Notes: generated by a model from the letters alone, not told the origin. Numbered from the stretch's first letter, positions 32,427 to 42,098 are shown. The stretch: DNA of 45,334 nucleotides from Clostridiales bacterium (GCA_019418625.1 DYBL01000046.1:1-45334); one strand, 5' to 3'. Numbers and translations: made by a program.

Positions 32427-32512
32427 TGTCATCCTGCACAACTTTCTGTTTTGCTTTTAAGCAATTTTGCATGTTTTTACATATACTCCATAATATAGTA
32501 AATATTTTCACA

Positions 32513-32528
32513 AAAATATGCATATTTT
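32513..32528. repeat. Perfect 16-bp AT palindrome
   Basis: AAAATATGCATATTTT lies in the AT-rich region about 95 bp upstream of the argG promoter, close to the cysteine-rich gene. It could be a distal ArgR site or an operator for the rightward gene; neither is proven. The rest of the 309-nt gap holds AT-rich DNA and no gene. Confidence 0.5.
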
Positions 32529-32667
32529 CAGCTTTTGCAGGATAAGTATTCACCTCCCTTCACACAGAGGCGCACCAAACCGCCCTGTGTCTCATAGAAT
32601 ACCAGGCGGGGGGCGTTCTCCCCCTCACGGGGCGGACGAATGCGATGCGTACAGAAAGGCGGCTTCT

Positions 32668-33126
32668 ATGAAATCCTGTTTTCAGCAAACCCTGTATCTG
32701 GTACTGGGCGCACTGGCCATCGGCGTGCTGGTGTTCGCCCTGCTGTCCACCGGCGTACTGACTGTGGAGGCAGGCTCCACTGCTTCCAAGGTATTTTTCA
32801 CCACCGCGGCGGCCATTTCCGCACTGGGCGGCCTGGCTCTGGCCTGCCGTGCCCTGCGCTGTGACTGCTCTCCGGCGCTGATCTGCGCCTGGCTGTGCTC
32901 CGCCCGCTGCGCAGGGCTGGGTGCCCTGGGCGGCCTGCTGACCGCGCTGGCGGCCTCTTTGGTGGCCTCCTCTGCGGTGCTGGTGAATGTGGGCGCCGCG
33001 CTGTGCCTGTTTTTCCTGACGCTGCTGCTGGGCAGCACCGTGTGCTTTTTGCAGCAGGAGGCCGCGGCCTACTGCTGCAATCAGAGCTGCTGCAATCCAA
33101 ACTGCTGCAACCAAAACGGCTTTTGA
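32668..33126 (+). CDS. Small cysteine-rich membrane protein of unknown function
   Basis: A 152-residue protein with four predicted membrane segments (about 9-31, 40-60, 75-100 and 110-130). Cysteines are frequent: CRALRCDCSPALICAWLCSARCAGL in the middle and a terminal tail with three CC pairs separated by Asn-rich tripeptides (CCNQSCCNPNCCNQ). The start is taken at the ATG of MKSCFQQ at 32668, with AAAGG 9 nt upstream. CATAGAATA at 32593-32601 resembles a sigma-E/sigma-K -10 element, which would suggest expression during sporulation, but the -35 is too vague to be sure. I do not recognise the family. The CC-rich tail could bind metal or form disulfides. Confidence 0.7.
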   Translation: MKSCFQQTLYLVLGALAIGVLVFALLSTGVLTVEAGSTASKVFFTTAAAISALGGLALACRALRCDCSPALICAWLCSARCAGLGALGGLLTALAASLVASSAVLVNVGAALCLFFLTLLLGSTVCFLQQEAAAYCCNQSCCNPNCCNQNGF

Positions 33127-33132
33127 ACCAAT

Positions 33133-33170
33133 AAAAATGCCCGGTGCGCTAAAGCGCACCGGGCATTTTT
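33133..33170. terminator. Bidirectional terminator
   Basis: A stem of up to 17-18 bp, 33133-33150 against 33153-33170 (ATGCCCGGTGCGC core), flanked by five A and five T. It serves the cysteine-rich gene and the convergent fumC. Confidence 0.93.
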
Positions 33171-33179
33171 ATTTCAGGC

Positions 33180-34538
33180 TCATACCATATTTTCCGGCCG
33201 GACGATCCGGTCAAATTCCTCCGCCGTCAAAAGGCCCAGACTGAGCACCGCCTCTTTGAGGGTAGTTCCCTCCTCCAGCGCCTTCTTGGCGCACCGGGCC
33301 GCCGCCTCATAGCCGATCTTAGGTGTCAGGCAGGTGACCAGCATCAGCGAATTGCGCAGGTTCTCCTCCATCTTCTCCCGGTTGGGCACGATGCCCTCCA
33401 CGCAGTAGACCCGGAAGGAGTCGCACACATCCGCCAGCAGCCGGGCCGAAAGCAGGAAGTTATAGGCCGACACCGGCAAGAACACGTTGAGCTGGAAGTT
33501 TCCCTGGCTGGCTGCCAGGCCCACGGCGGTGTCATTGGCCATCACCTGCACCGCCACCATGGTCACGGCCTCGCACTGGGTGGGGTTGACCTTGCCTGGC
33601 ATGATGGAGCTGCCCGGCTCGTTTTCCGGGATGCGCAGCTCCCCCATACCGCAGCGGGGGCCGCTGGCCTCAAAGCGGATGTCGTTGGCGATCTTCATGA
33701 GATTGGCCGCCAAGGCCTTGAGCGCCCCGTGGGCAAACACCAGGGCATCCTTGCTGGTGAGGGCATGGAACTTGTTCTCATCCGGCCGGAACTCCATGCC
33801 CGTCAGGCGGCGCAGATGGCGGCAGACCATCTCATCGTAGCCTTTGGGGGCGTTGAGGCCCGTACCCACCGCCGTGCCGCCGATGGCCAGGGCGCTCAGC
33901 TCCGTGAGCGCCAAGCGCAGCATCCGGCAGGGAGCCTCCACGCCCTCCCGCCAGCCGGAGACCTCCTGGGAAAAGCGCAGGGGCGTGGCGTCCTGCAAGT
34001 GGGTGCGGCCGATGCGGATGAGATCCGGGTAGGACTCCTCCAGCGCCCGGAACGCCGCCGCCAGCCGCTCCGCCGCCGGCAGCACCTGCTCCGCCACCGC
34101 CATAGCGGCGGCGATATGCAGCGCGGAGGGATAGGTATCGTTGCTGGACTGGGAGGCGTTCACCTGGTCGTTGGGATGCAGGGGCACGCCCCGCTCCGTG
34201 GCCAGGTGGGCGATGACCTCGTTGACGTTCATATTGGTCTGGGTGCCGCTGCCGGTCTGCCAGACCACCAGGGGGAACTCCCCATCCCACTGCCCGGCGC
34301 GGATCTCGGTACAGATCTGGGCGATGGTCTCCGCCTGCGCCGCCGTCAATTTACCGGCCTCGGCATTGGCCCGGGCGCAGGCCTCCTTCAAGTAGGCGAA
34401 GGCGGTGATGATCTCCTTGGGCTGGCGCTGGCCGCCGATCTTGAAATGCTCGATGCTGCGCTGGGTCTGGGCGCCCCAGTGGTGCTCCGCCGGAACGGCG
34501 ATGGCCCCCATGGTGTCGTGTTCCATCCGGGTATTCAT
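33180..34538 (-). CDS. fumC: Fumarate hydratase class II
   Basis: A 452-residue, iron-free fumarase that interconverts fumarate and malate in the cytosol. The signature GSSIMPGKVNPTQCEA contains the catalytic Ser loop; TGSGTQTNMNVNEVIA, NASQSSNDTYPSALHIA and GRTHLQDATPLRFSQE are all intact. The ATG at 34538 (MNTRMEHDTMG) has GGGG about 8 nt upstream; the ATG 12 nt further in is another candidate. The related aspartase would differ in the NMNVNE region. The enzyme may dispose of fumarate released by argininosuccinate lyase, although the two genes are separate transcripts. Confidence 0.93.
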   Translation of the reverse strand: MNTRMEHDTMGAIAVPAEHHWGAQTQRSIEHFKIGGQRQPKEIITAFAYLKEACARANAEAGKLTAAQAETIAQICTEIRAGQWDGEFPLVVWQTGSGTQTNMNVNEVIAHLATERGVPLHPNDQVNASQSSNDTYPSALHIAAAMAVAEQVLPAAERLAAAFRALEESYPDLIRIGRTHLQDATPLRFSQEVSGWREGVEAPCRMLRLALTELSALAIGGTAVGTGLNAPKGYDEMVCRHLRRLTGMEFRPDENKFHALTSKDALVFAHGALKALAANLMKIANDIRFEASGPRCGMGELRIPENEPGSSIMPGKVNPTQCEAVTMVAVQVMANDTAVGLAASQGNFQLNVFLPVSAYNFLLSARLLADVCDSFRVYCVEGIVPNREKMEENLRNSLMLVTCLTPKIGYEAAARCAKKALEEGTTLKEAVLSLGLLTAEEFDRIVRPENMV

Positions 34539-34571
34539 GGCAAAGTCCCCCATCCGATGTAAGATGGTCCC

Positions 34572-34600
34572 ATTATAGAAAAATTTTCTGTCTTTCGCAA
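34572..34600 (-). promoter_or_regulatory. Promoter of fumC
   Basis: On the minus strand, TTGCGA (34595-34600), a 17-bp spacer and TATAAT (34572-34577). The start is near 34565, giving a short leader. Confidence 0.78.
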
Positions 34601-34691
34601 CGTTTTGCATAAATCTTCCCGCCGAACCGCCCGGAGCGCCAAAACGGAGGACGGCTGCGCCGTCCTCCGTTTCATGGAAGAGCTCCGCCCC

Positions 34692-37001
34692 TCAGGCAGC
34701 GGGCTCGTCCTGGCTGTATAGGCTCCCCAGCAGTGTCAGCAGCTGCGCCAGCTGCTCCGGCGAGGTGCCGTAGTCCCCGATCTGCGTGCCTGCCGGCAGG
34801 TTCCGGGCTGCAGTCTCCCGCGTCACCCAGGTATAGGACGTTCCGTCCGCCGACCAGGCCTGCACCCGCTGCACGTCCGGATACAGCGCCAGCAGCACTA
34901 TGCCGCTGCGGGCCAGCTGCTCGTGCTGCATGGCCTGCTCCCAGACTCCCTCCCGGGTGAATCGCAGCGCCAGCAGCCCGCCCTCCAAAGAGGTGGTGAA
35001 GGTCCCCGCCAGGGACTCGTCTCCCCAGGGCCCCCGGAGCACCAGCTCCTCCATCGTCTCCTGGGCCGGGCGCGTCTGGGCCAGCGTATAAAGGGCCTCG
35101 GCCTGCGATGCCGTATGGTTTGCGCCTGGGGCGCCGCCGCTCCATCCCAGGTATGCCAGAAGGTCCCGGATGCCCCCCGTGGTCTGCCCCAGGTCCCGCA
35201 GGTCCTCATAGCCCATGTTCCGGGCCCAGGCGTCGGGCTGGCTGCGTTCCAGATACACGGTCCGTTCCGTTCTGCCGCCGTCTCCCGCCGCCCAGACAGG
35301 ATAGGACCAGCGCACCTCCTGGAGATCGTCCGCCAGGGCCATGAGCAGCGCCCCCCGGGTCAGCATGGACGCATCCAGGGCGTTTTCATCGTAGGGTCCC
35401 GACTCGAACTCCACCACCAGTGCCCGCTCCTTGGAAAGACGGGCAAACGTATAGCGATCCAGCATATCGGTCTCCAGCGCCTCCAGCAGCGCTGCCGCGT
35501 CGTCATCCCCCAGGGCGGGGGTGCGGAGCGCAAAGAGGGATGCGGCCAGATCCGTTCCGTCAAAGGCATCCACCCCCTGCTGGGAAGTGGCCAGCCGCAG
35601 CCGCACGCCGCCGCTGGTGAGAATGGGATCGCCCGACGCCGGGACGGCGGTGCCGCCGCCCTCTTTGTCGGAAAGGTAGATGGTCACCAGTGTGGCCCCG
35701 CCAGTCTCGTCCAGGCTGAGCCTCTGTCTTGTCTGCCCGGTCATGGAACCCACCCCCGTATAGTGGGGCTGAGGCAGCGTCAGGCTCCAGCTCTCGCCCC
35801 GGAACGAGCCCACCAGCGTATTGGAAAAGCCCCCCGCTTCGTCCAGGGGAACGTTCCAGTAGAGGGTGCCGGAGAACTTCCGCTCGCTCTGCTGGGTCAA
35901 TTCTCCGCAGGTGAGCAGCCGGCTCTCCGTCCGGGTGCCGTAGGCATAGGTGTCGGCATACAACGCCCAGGCCCGGATGGGCTCTTTCAGATCCCAGGAC
36001 ACTTCGATCATGGGTCCCGGAGCATTCAGCCGCACCCAGCTGCTGCCGGTCATGCCGTTGCCTAGGCACGCCGTCACCGCCAGCACCGCCGCAGCCGCCG
36101 CCAAAAACGCCATCCTGGGCGTGGCTTTTTTCCACGAGAGCACATGCTTTACCCGCCGGGCGGCATCGTGCTCCCCGAAGGCCAGAGCCGCGGGCATGGG
36201 CGCCGCGGCGGCATGGGCCACCAACGACAAGCTGTATCCCCGCTTGGCCTCGCTTCCCAGAAGCTCCAGCACCACCTCGTCGCAGCTCATCTCCATATCC
36301 CGGCAGAAAAGCACCCAGCAAAGCCACACCGCCGGATCCCACCAGTACACCGCCAGCAAGCACCACCCAAAAAGCTTCCACCAGGGGTCGCGGCGACGGA
36401 TGTGGTGGTGCTCATGGGCCAGCACGTACGTGCGCTCGGTGTCATCCAGGTGCGGCGGCAGATAGATCCGGGGCCGCAGAAGTCCCAGCACGAACGGCGT
36501 GGGCACGGTGCCGCAGGTCCACACCTCTCCTCCCTCCGAGACGGCCTCACGCACCGTCCGCCGCAGGCGCACCGCGCTGACCACGCCCCAGGTCAGCACC
36601 GCCAGCATGCCCAATACCCACAGCACGGCGCACCAGGGAAGCGCCGCTTCCCAGAGCGTGGGCGCCGCTGCCTCCGACACCACGGCGGTGCCGTTCATGG
36701 CAGCGGGCGGCACTGCGGCAACGGTCGGCGCCGTATCCACCAGAGCGCGCACGGCGCCGCTGCCCACGGTGCCGGTGGCCTCCCCCACCGTGCGGACGCC
36801 CGGCAGATTGAAAAGGCTCCAAAGCCTTGCCACGCTCACCGGGCAGGCAAGCCGGAACCCCACCGCCAGCCACAGGCCATAGCGGTACCGGGCCGGTGCG
36901 CGGCCCAGCGCCGCCCGGACGGCCAGCACCAGGGCCATCACCGGCAGCGCCGCCACCGCCATGGACAAAAGCCGGGAAAAGACCGCCGTCAAAGCCGCCA
37001 T
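34692..37001 (-). CDS. M56-family (BlaR1-like) membrane metallopeptidase sensor with a non-penicillin-binding C-terminus
   Basis: A 769-residue membrane protein. The N-terminal third is an M56 peptidase of the BlaR1/MecR1 type: four membrane segments (about 8-30, 42-60, 120-145, 300-318) and a zinc-binding HEHHH (HEXXH, about 196-200) followed by the conserved MEMSCDEVVLELLG. In BlaR1 this domain cleaves the BlaI repressor. The C-terminal 450 residues are predicted extracellular, but I see no SxxK/STYK penicillin-binding motif, so the signal is probably not a beta-lactam. The start is the ATG at 37001, with GGAGGGG 5 nt upstream; a GTG at 37007 overlapping the blaI stop is the alternative. 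It is cotranscribed with the BlaI-type gene. Confidence 0.85.
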   Translation of the reverse strand: MAALTAVFSRLLSMAVAALPVMALVLAVRAALGRAPARYRYGLWLAVGFRLACPVSVARLWSLFNLPGVRTVGEATGTVGSGAVRALVDTAPTVAAVPPAAMNGTAVVSEAAAPTLWEAALPWCAVLWVLGMLAVLTWGVVSAVRLRRTVREAVSEGGEVWTCGTVPTPFVLGLLRPRIYLPPHLDDTERTYVLAHEHHHIRRRDPWWKLFGWCLLAVYWWDPAVWLCWVLFCRDMEMSCDEVVLELLGSEAKRGYSLSLVAHAAAAPMPAALAFGEHDAARRVKHVLSWKKATPRMAFLAAAAAVLAVTACLGNGMTGSSWVRLNAPGPMIEVSWDLKEPIRAWALYADTYAYGTRTESRLLTCGELTQQSERKFSGTLYWNVPLDEAGGFSNTLVGSFRGESWSLTLPQPHYTGVGSMTGQTRQRLSLDETGGATLVTIYLSDKEGGGTAVPASGDPILTSGGVRLRLATSQQGVDAFDGTDLAASLFALRTPALGDDDAAALLEALETDMLDRYTFARLSKERALVVEFESGPYDENALDASMLTRGALLMALADDLQEVRWSYPVWAAGDGGRTERTVYLERSQPDAWARNMGYEDLRDLGQTTGGIRDLLAYLGWSGGAPGANHTASQAEALYTLAQTRPAQETMEELVLRGPWGDESLAGTFTTSLEGGLLALRFTREGVWEQAMQHEQLARSGIVLLALYPDVQRVQAWSADGTSYTWVTRETAARNLPAGTQIGDYGTSPEQLAQLLTLLGSLYSQDEPAA

Positions 37002-37003
37002 GT

Positions 37004-37366
37004 TCACCCCTCCTCATATTGGTCGATGAGCCGCCGCAGTTCCTCCGCCTCCTGCCCGGTCAGCTTCCGCCCGCCCATAAAGGCGGTGAGGAACCCGGGC
37101 AGAGAGCCGCCGAAGGCCTTTTCCACAAAGGCCTCCGCCGCATCCCCCGCCACTGTCTCCCGGGGCACGGCGGAGGAGACCGTGCTGTTTTCATTTTTCA
37201 AAACGCCTTTTTCGCACAGCTTTTTCAATACCGTGTAGGTAGTGGACTTCTTCCACCCCAGTTCCCCGGCGCAAAGGCGCACCAGTTCCCCGGAGCCCAC
37301 CGGCTCCGCCGCCCACACCACCTGTAAAAACCGGTACTCACTGTCGCTGAGATGATACTGCTCCAT
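37004..37366 (-). CDS. BlaI/MecI/CopY-family repressor
   Basis: A 120-residue winged-helix repressor. LSDSEYRFLQVVWAAEPV, the recognition region WKKSTTYTVLKKLCEKGVL and the C-terminal dimerisation half FVEKAFGGSLPGFLTAFMGGRKLTGQEAEELRRLI are typical. The start is the second ATG of ATGGTCATG, since AAAGGAG is only 2 nt from the first. The gene is immediately followed by the M56 peptidase gene, the standard regulator and antirepressor pair. Two 16-bp palindromes over its promoter (37386-37401 and 37418-37433) are the probable operators. No beta-lactamase gene is adjacent, so the wider regulon is unknown. Confidence 0.93.
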   Translation of the reverse strand: MEQYHLSDSEYRFLQVVWAAEPVGSGELVRLCAGELGWKKSTTYTVLKKLCEKGVLKNENSTVSSAVPRETVAGDAAEAFVEKAFGGSLPGFLTAFMGGRKLTGQEAEELRRLIDQYEEG

Positions 37367-37385
37367 GACCATATCTCCTTTGCAG

Positions 37386-37433
37386 GTCTATAAATATAGA
37401 CTTCCTTTCCGTCTCCAGTCTATAATAATAGAC
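37386..37433. promoter_or_regulatory. Twin BlaI-type operators
   Basis: GTCTATAAATATAGAC (37386-37401) and GTCTATAATAATAGAC (37418-37433) share identical outer arms GTCTAT/ATAGAC and lie 32 bp apart centre to centre, about three helical turns. The upstream copy overlaps the -10 region and the other lies between the transcript start and the ribosome binding site. Confidence 0.85.
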
Positions 37434-37445
37434 CAGCATTGTCAA
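37417..37445 (-). promoter_or_regulatory. Promoter of the BlaI-M56 operon
   Basis: On the minus strand, TTGACA (37440-37445), a 17-bp spacer and TAGACT (37417-37422). The -10 is embedded in a BlaI-type operator, and the -35 begins right after the T run of the terminator of the preceding gene. Confidence 0.7.
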
Positions 37446-37446
37446 G

Positions 37447-37477
37447 AAAAACCGGGACGCATCAGCGTCCCGGTTTT
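37447..37477 (-). terminator. Terminator of the copper-amine-oxidase-like domain gene
   Basis: A 13-bp stem, AAAACCGGGACGC (37448-37460) with its complement 37465-37477, a 4-nt loop and a T run on the minus strand. It directly abuts the -35 box of the BlaI promoter. Confidence 0.88.
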
Positions 37478-37485
37478 CGATCGAT

Positions 37486-38454
37486 TCAGGCAGCGTGATA
37501 GAGATCCAGCAGATTCAGCAGCGCGGCAGAAGAGAGGTAGGTGACGCCCGCTTCCTTGAGGCAGGTGCCGTAGACCTCGTAGGTCTGGCCGTCCGCGTCC
37601 ACGCCGTTGATGGCGCCGCCGGGCATGGCGGTGAACACCGTGCGCTCGCCCTGGGTGACCACGGCGCCCCGGGCGGCATCCCACCGGACGGTATAGCCCA
37701 GCGCCTCCGCCACGGCCCGGATGGGCAGCAGCGTGCCGTCGGAGTCGGTGGTCTTGGCCTTCTGGTTCACCACGGCACCGTTGACGGACACCGTGCCGTC
37801 CTCCGTCCAGGAGACATAGCCGGCATAGTCATAGGGGAATACCATCACCCGGGTGATCTCCCCGCCCATGTCCTTCCACACCAGGATGCGGGTGCCGGGG
37901 ATCAGGTCCTCCAGCCGGACGATGTTCTTGGTGAGATACGGCGTCAGCTCCGCCTTGTCGGTGATCTTGAGCACCGTGCCGTCGGTGGCGGTGACCTCCG
38001 TCCAGGTCAGGGCCGGAGGCGGATAGATGGCGATCATGGCCTGGGGCGTCACGGCAGAGATCTCATAGAACTGGGGCACGCCGTAATCGGCGGGGATATT
38101 GCCCAGCACCAGGATGGCCGTGGCCTGAGGCGGCAGGCTCATGGTCATGGCATTGCCCACCCAGGCGTAGATGGTGTCGCCGTCTTTCAGACTGGTAATG
38201 TCCATGGGCTCGCCGGTGACGGCATCCAGGCAGAGGATGGACTCACCGTGGAGGATCACCTCATGGAGCGGATCATTTTCGTTGGAGTTCTGTACCAGCA
38301 TGCCGCCGTTCTCCAGCCAGGTCAGTGTGCCCCAAACCCGGACGGGACCCTGGTTTGCAGCCGGAGCGGACTCACTCTCCGCAGCCAGGGCAGGCAGTGT
38401 CAGCAGTGCCGCGCACAGCAGCAGGGAAACACATTGCAAAAGTCTCTTCTTCAT
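37486..38454 (-). CDS. Secreted protein with copper amine oxidase N-terminal (stalk) domain
   Basis: A 322-residue exported protein. The signal peptide (KKRLLQCVSLLLCAALLTLPALAAES) has a likely signal peptidase I site at ALA-AES. The C-terminal 90 residues are a copper amine oxidase N-terminal-like domain: VNGAVVNQKAKTTDSDGTLLPIRAVAEALGYTVRWD, common in secreted clostridial proteins and not itself an oxidase. The middle part has several repeated-looking beta segments of no family I recognise. The start is the ATG at 38454, with AAAGG about 10 nt upstream; a GTG 6 nt earlier is less well placed. The role is unknown; cell-surface or envelope attachment is plausible. It is a single gene. Confidence 0.8.
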   Translation of the reverse strand: MKKRLLQCVSLLLCAALLTLPALAAESESAPAANQGPVRVWGTLTWLENGGMLVQNSNENDPLHEVILHGESILCLDAVTGEPMDITSLKDGDTIYAWVGNAMTMSLPPQATAILVLGNIPADYGVPQFYEISAVTPQAMIAIYPPPALTWTEVTATDGTVLKITDKAELTPYLTKNIVRLEDLIPGTRILVWKDMGGEITRVMVFPYDYAGYVSWTEDGTVSVNGAVVNQKAKTTDSDGTLLPIRAVAEALGYTVRWDAARGAVVTQGERTVFTAMPGGAINGVDADGQTYEVYGTCLKEAGVTYLSSAALLNLLDLYHAA

Positions 38455-38563
38455 AGGCACTCATCCTTTCCAAACTCGTGTAAAGCAGCGATTTCTCTGC
38501 TCTTTGCTCTTTTGGACGGGGCACACGCAAAAAAGTTCCTCTCTTTCAGGAAATTTTTTGCTG

Positions 38564-38598
38564 TAAAAAAAGCGCCCGGGCAGAAAGCCCGGACGCTT
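38564..38598 (-). terminator. Terminator of typA
   Basis: A 12-bp stem with one mismatch, AAGCGCCCGGGC (38570-38581) against GCCCGGACGCTT (38587-38598), followed on the minus strand by seven T. A weaker hairpin (TTCCT...AGGAA) follows near 38535-38555. Confidence 0.88.
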
Positions 38599-38604
38599 GG
38601 TTTT

Positions 38605-40428
<1,824 letters not shown>

Positions 40429-40490
40429 AAATGCGCGTCCCTTCTTTTTCGGTTAAAGGCGTTTTGCCTGTGATTCACATACAGCTCATT

Positions 40491-40519
40491 ATTATAATCT
40501 GCCCATCGGCTTATTTCAA
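40491..40519 (-). promoter_or_regulatory. Promoter of typA
   Basis: On the minus strand, TTGAAA (40514-40519), a 17-bp spacer and TATAAT (40491-40496). The start is near 40484, leaving a leader of about 55 nt. Confidence 0.83.
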
Positions 40520-40643
40520 GTAAAACATTCGATTTTCCACGTATTTTTCCCAATTTTCTCTTCCATTGCCGATCCCGGGTCCCCAGTTATTTTTTTCACC
40601 AAAGAAGTGCGTCCGCAGACGGCGATTTTTAGTCTTTCGTACA

Positions 40644-40673
40644 TTGACATATGTCCGCCGTACAGCCTATAAT
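40644..40673 (+). promoter_or_regulatory. Consensus promoter of the serA-like gene
   Basis: TTGACA (40644-40649), an 18-bp spacer and TATAAT (40668-40673), identical to the sigma-A consensus. The start is near 40680. Confidence 0.88.
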
Positions 40674-40691
40674 GGGGATGCTGCGGCGGAA

Positions 40692-40744
40692 GCGGTGCCA
40701 GCACCGCACGTTCCCCCGCAAGTACCGTGGTTCGCTGGAACCAC
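40692..40744 (+). promoter_or_regulatory. Two leader hairpins upstream of the serA-like gene
   Basis: GCGGTGC/GCACCGC (40692-40698 with 40701-40707) and GTGGTTC/GAACCAC (40727-40733 with 40738-40744). The second ends 4 nt before the AGGAGG site (40749-40754). They do not resemble a T-box and have no T run; they may affect translation. Confidence 0.5.
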
Positions 40745-40764
40745 CCCCAGGAGGCACACCCGTC

Positions 40765-41928
40765 ATGTATCAGATCAAGACCTTCAACAAGATCTCCCCC
40801 GTGGGCCTGGGCCGCTTTGACCCGGAGCATTATACCGTCAGCGACAGCTGCAGCAATGAGGACGCCATCGTGGTCCGCTCCGCCAAGCTGCTGGACTATG
40901 CATTCTCCCCCAACCTGCTGGCCATCGCCCGGGCAGGCGCGGGTGTCAATAATATTCCCCTGGACCGCTGCTCCCAATCCGGCATCGCCGTGTTCAATAC
41001 CCCCGGCGCCAACGCCAATGCCGTCAAGGAGCTGGTTCTGTGCGCCATGCTCATCGGTTCCCGGGATGTGGACGGTGCCATCCGCTGGGTGCGCGACCAG
41101 GTGGACGCGGGTATCGATGTGACCACTGTGGTGGAAAAGGGCAAGTCCGCCTTCATCGGCCCCGAGATCTATAAAAAGACGCTGGGCGTCATTGGCCTGG
41201 GCGCCATCGGCTCTCTGGTTGCCAACGTGGCGCTGTCCATGGGTATGGACGTCTACGGCTATGACCCCTTCCTCTCCGTGGACAATGCCCTGCGGCTGGA
41301 CCGCCATATCCACGTGGTGAAGGATATTCGGGAGCTTTACAAGCGGGCAGACTACGTAACTGTCCACATTCATTACACACCTCAGACGGAAAAGATGATC
41401 GACGCCGACGCCATTTCCTCCATGAAGCGGGGCGTCCGCTTTATCAACCTGGCCCGGGGCGAGATCGTGGACGACGATGCCATGCTCTCCGCGCTGGATA
41501 CGGGCAAGGTGGCCGCGTATATCACCGATTTCCCCAACAATCGCATCGTCAAGGCACCCCACGTGATCGCCATGCCCCATCTGGGCGCCTCCACGCCGGA
41601 GAGCGAGCAGAACTGTGCGGTCATGGCAGTGGATGAGCTGCGGGACTATCTGGAAAACGGCAACATCCGCAACTCCGTCAACCTGCCCAATGTGACGCTG
41701 GAGCGCAGCGGTGTCATGCGCCTTTGCGTGATCCACCGCAACATTCCGGCCATGCTGGCCAACATCACCACCCTGCTGGCCAAGGACGGTGCCAACGTGG
41801 AGAACCTGAGCAACAAGTCCAAGGGCGACTATGCGTACACGCTGGTGGACCTGAACACCCGTGTGGACGATTCCGTGATCGAGGATGTCCGCAATCTGGC
41901 CAACGTGGTACGGGTGCGGGTGATCTGA
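40765..41928 (+). CDS. serA: Phosphoglycerate dehydrogenase-like protein with C-terminal ACT domain
   Basis: A 387-residue D-isomer-specific 2-hydroxyacid dehydrogenase, the short SerA form of Clostridia, which oxidises 3-phosphoglycerate in serine synthesis. The NAD fold has GVIGLGAIGS (141-150), the substrate Arg231 is in NLARGEI and the catalytic His272 in MPHLGAST. A C-terminal ACT domain (about 320-387) would bind serine as a feedback signal. The Glu expected between Arg and His, around FPNNRI (256-261), is not evident, which may alter activity. The ATG at 40765 follows AGGAGG by 10 nt. It is monocistronic; serC is not adjacent, so the role rests on similarity. Confidence 0.87.
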   Translation: MYQIKTFNKISPVGLGRFDPEHYTVSDSCSNEDAIVVRSAKLLDYAFSPNLLAIARAGAGVNNIPLDRCSQSGIAVFNTPGANANAVKELVLCAMLIGSRDVDGAIRWVRDQVDAGIDVTTVVEKGKSAFIGPEIYKKTLGVIGLGAIGSLVANVALSMGMDVYGYDPFLSVDNALRLDRHIHVVKDIRELYKRADYVTVHIHYTPQTEKMIDADAISSMKRGVRFINLARGEIVDDDAMLSALDTGKVAAYITDFPNNRIVKAPHVIAMPHLGASTPESEQNCAVMAVDELRDYLENGNIRNSVNLPNVTLERSGVMRLCVIHRNIPAMLANITTLLAKDGANVENLSNKSKGDYAYTLVDLNTRVDDSVIEDVRNLANVVRVRVI

Positions 41929-41961
41929 CCCAGACGTTTCTCCGATTGACAGACAACCCAG

Positions 41962-42000
41962 AAACGGGTACAATGGGCATTGCCCCTTGTACCCGTTTTT
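41962..42000 (+). terminator. Terminator of the serA-like gene
   Basis: A 12-bp stem, AAACGGGTACAA (41962-41973) with its complement 41987-41998, and T residues to 42000. Confidence 0.9.
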
Positions 42001-42005
42001 CATAC

Positions 42006-42075
42006 GCCCCCGTAGCTCAGTTGTATAGAGCGACCGCCTCCTAAAAATCGAATCGTTCGAATCCTGGAGCCCTGC
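42006..42075 (+). pseudogene. Degenerate tRNA-Arg-like remnant
   Basis: The first 39 nt (42006-42044) match the 5' half of the intact tRNA-Arg at 42099 with only three mismatches, through the anticodon loop CTCCTAA. After that the sequence diverges: no anticodon 3' stem, a displaced TTCGAATC segment and no CGGGGG acceptor strand. It cannot fold as a tRNA. The break inside the anticodon loop suggests a past recombination or integration event. Confidence 0.75.
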
Positions 42076-42098
42076 AAAATTGAATAATTTCTGTATAA

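Noticed and set aside
34692..37001. Functional beta-lactam receptor BlaR1
   Set aside because: The M56 domain is present, but no penicillin-binding SxxK/STYK motif was found in the C-terminal domain and no beta-lactamase gene is adjacent.
40680..40764. T-box leader for the serA-like gene
   Set aside because: The leader is only about 85 nt, has no specifier loop, no T-box core sequence and no terminator.
42006..42075. Second functional tRNA-Arg
   Set aside because: The anticodon 3' stem and acceptor 3' strand are missing, so it cannot form a cloverleaf.
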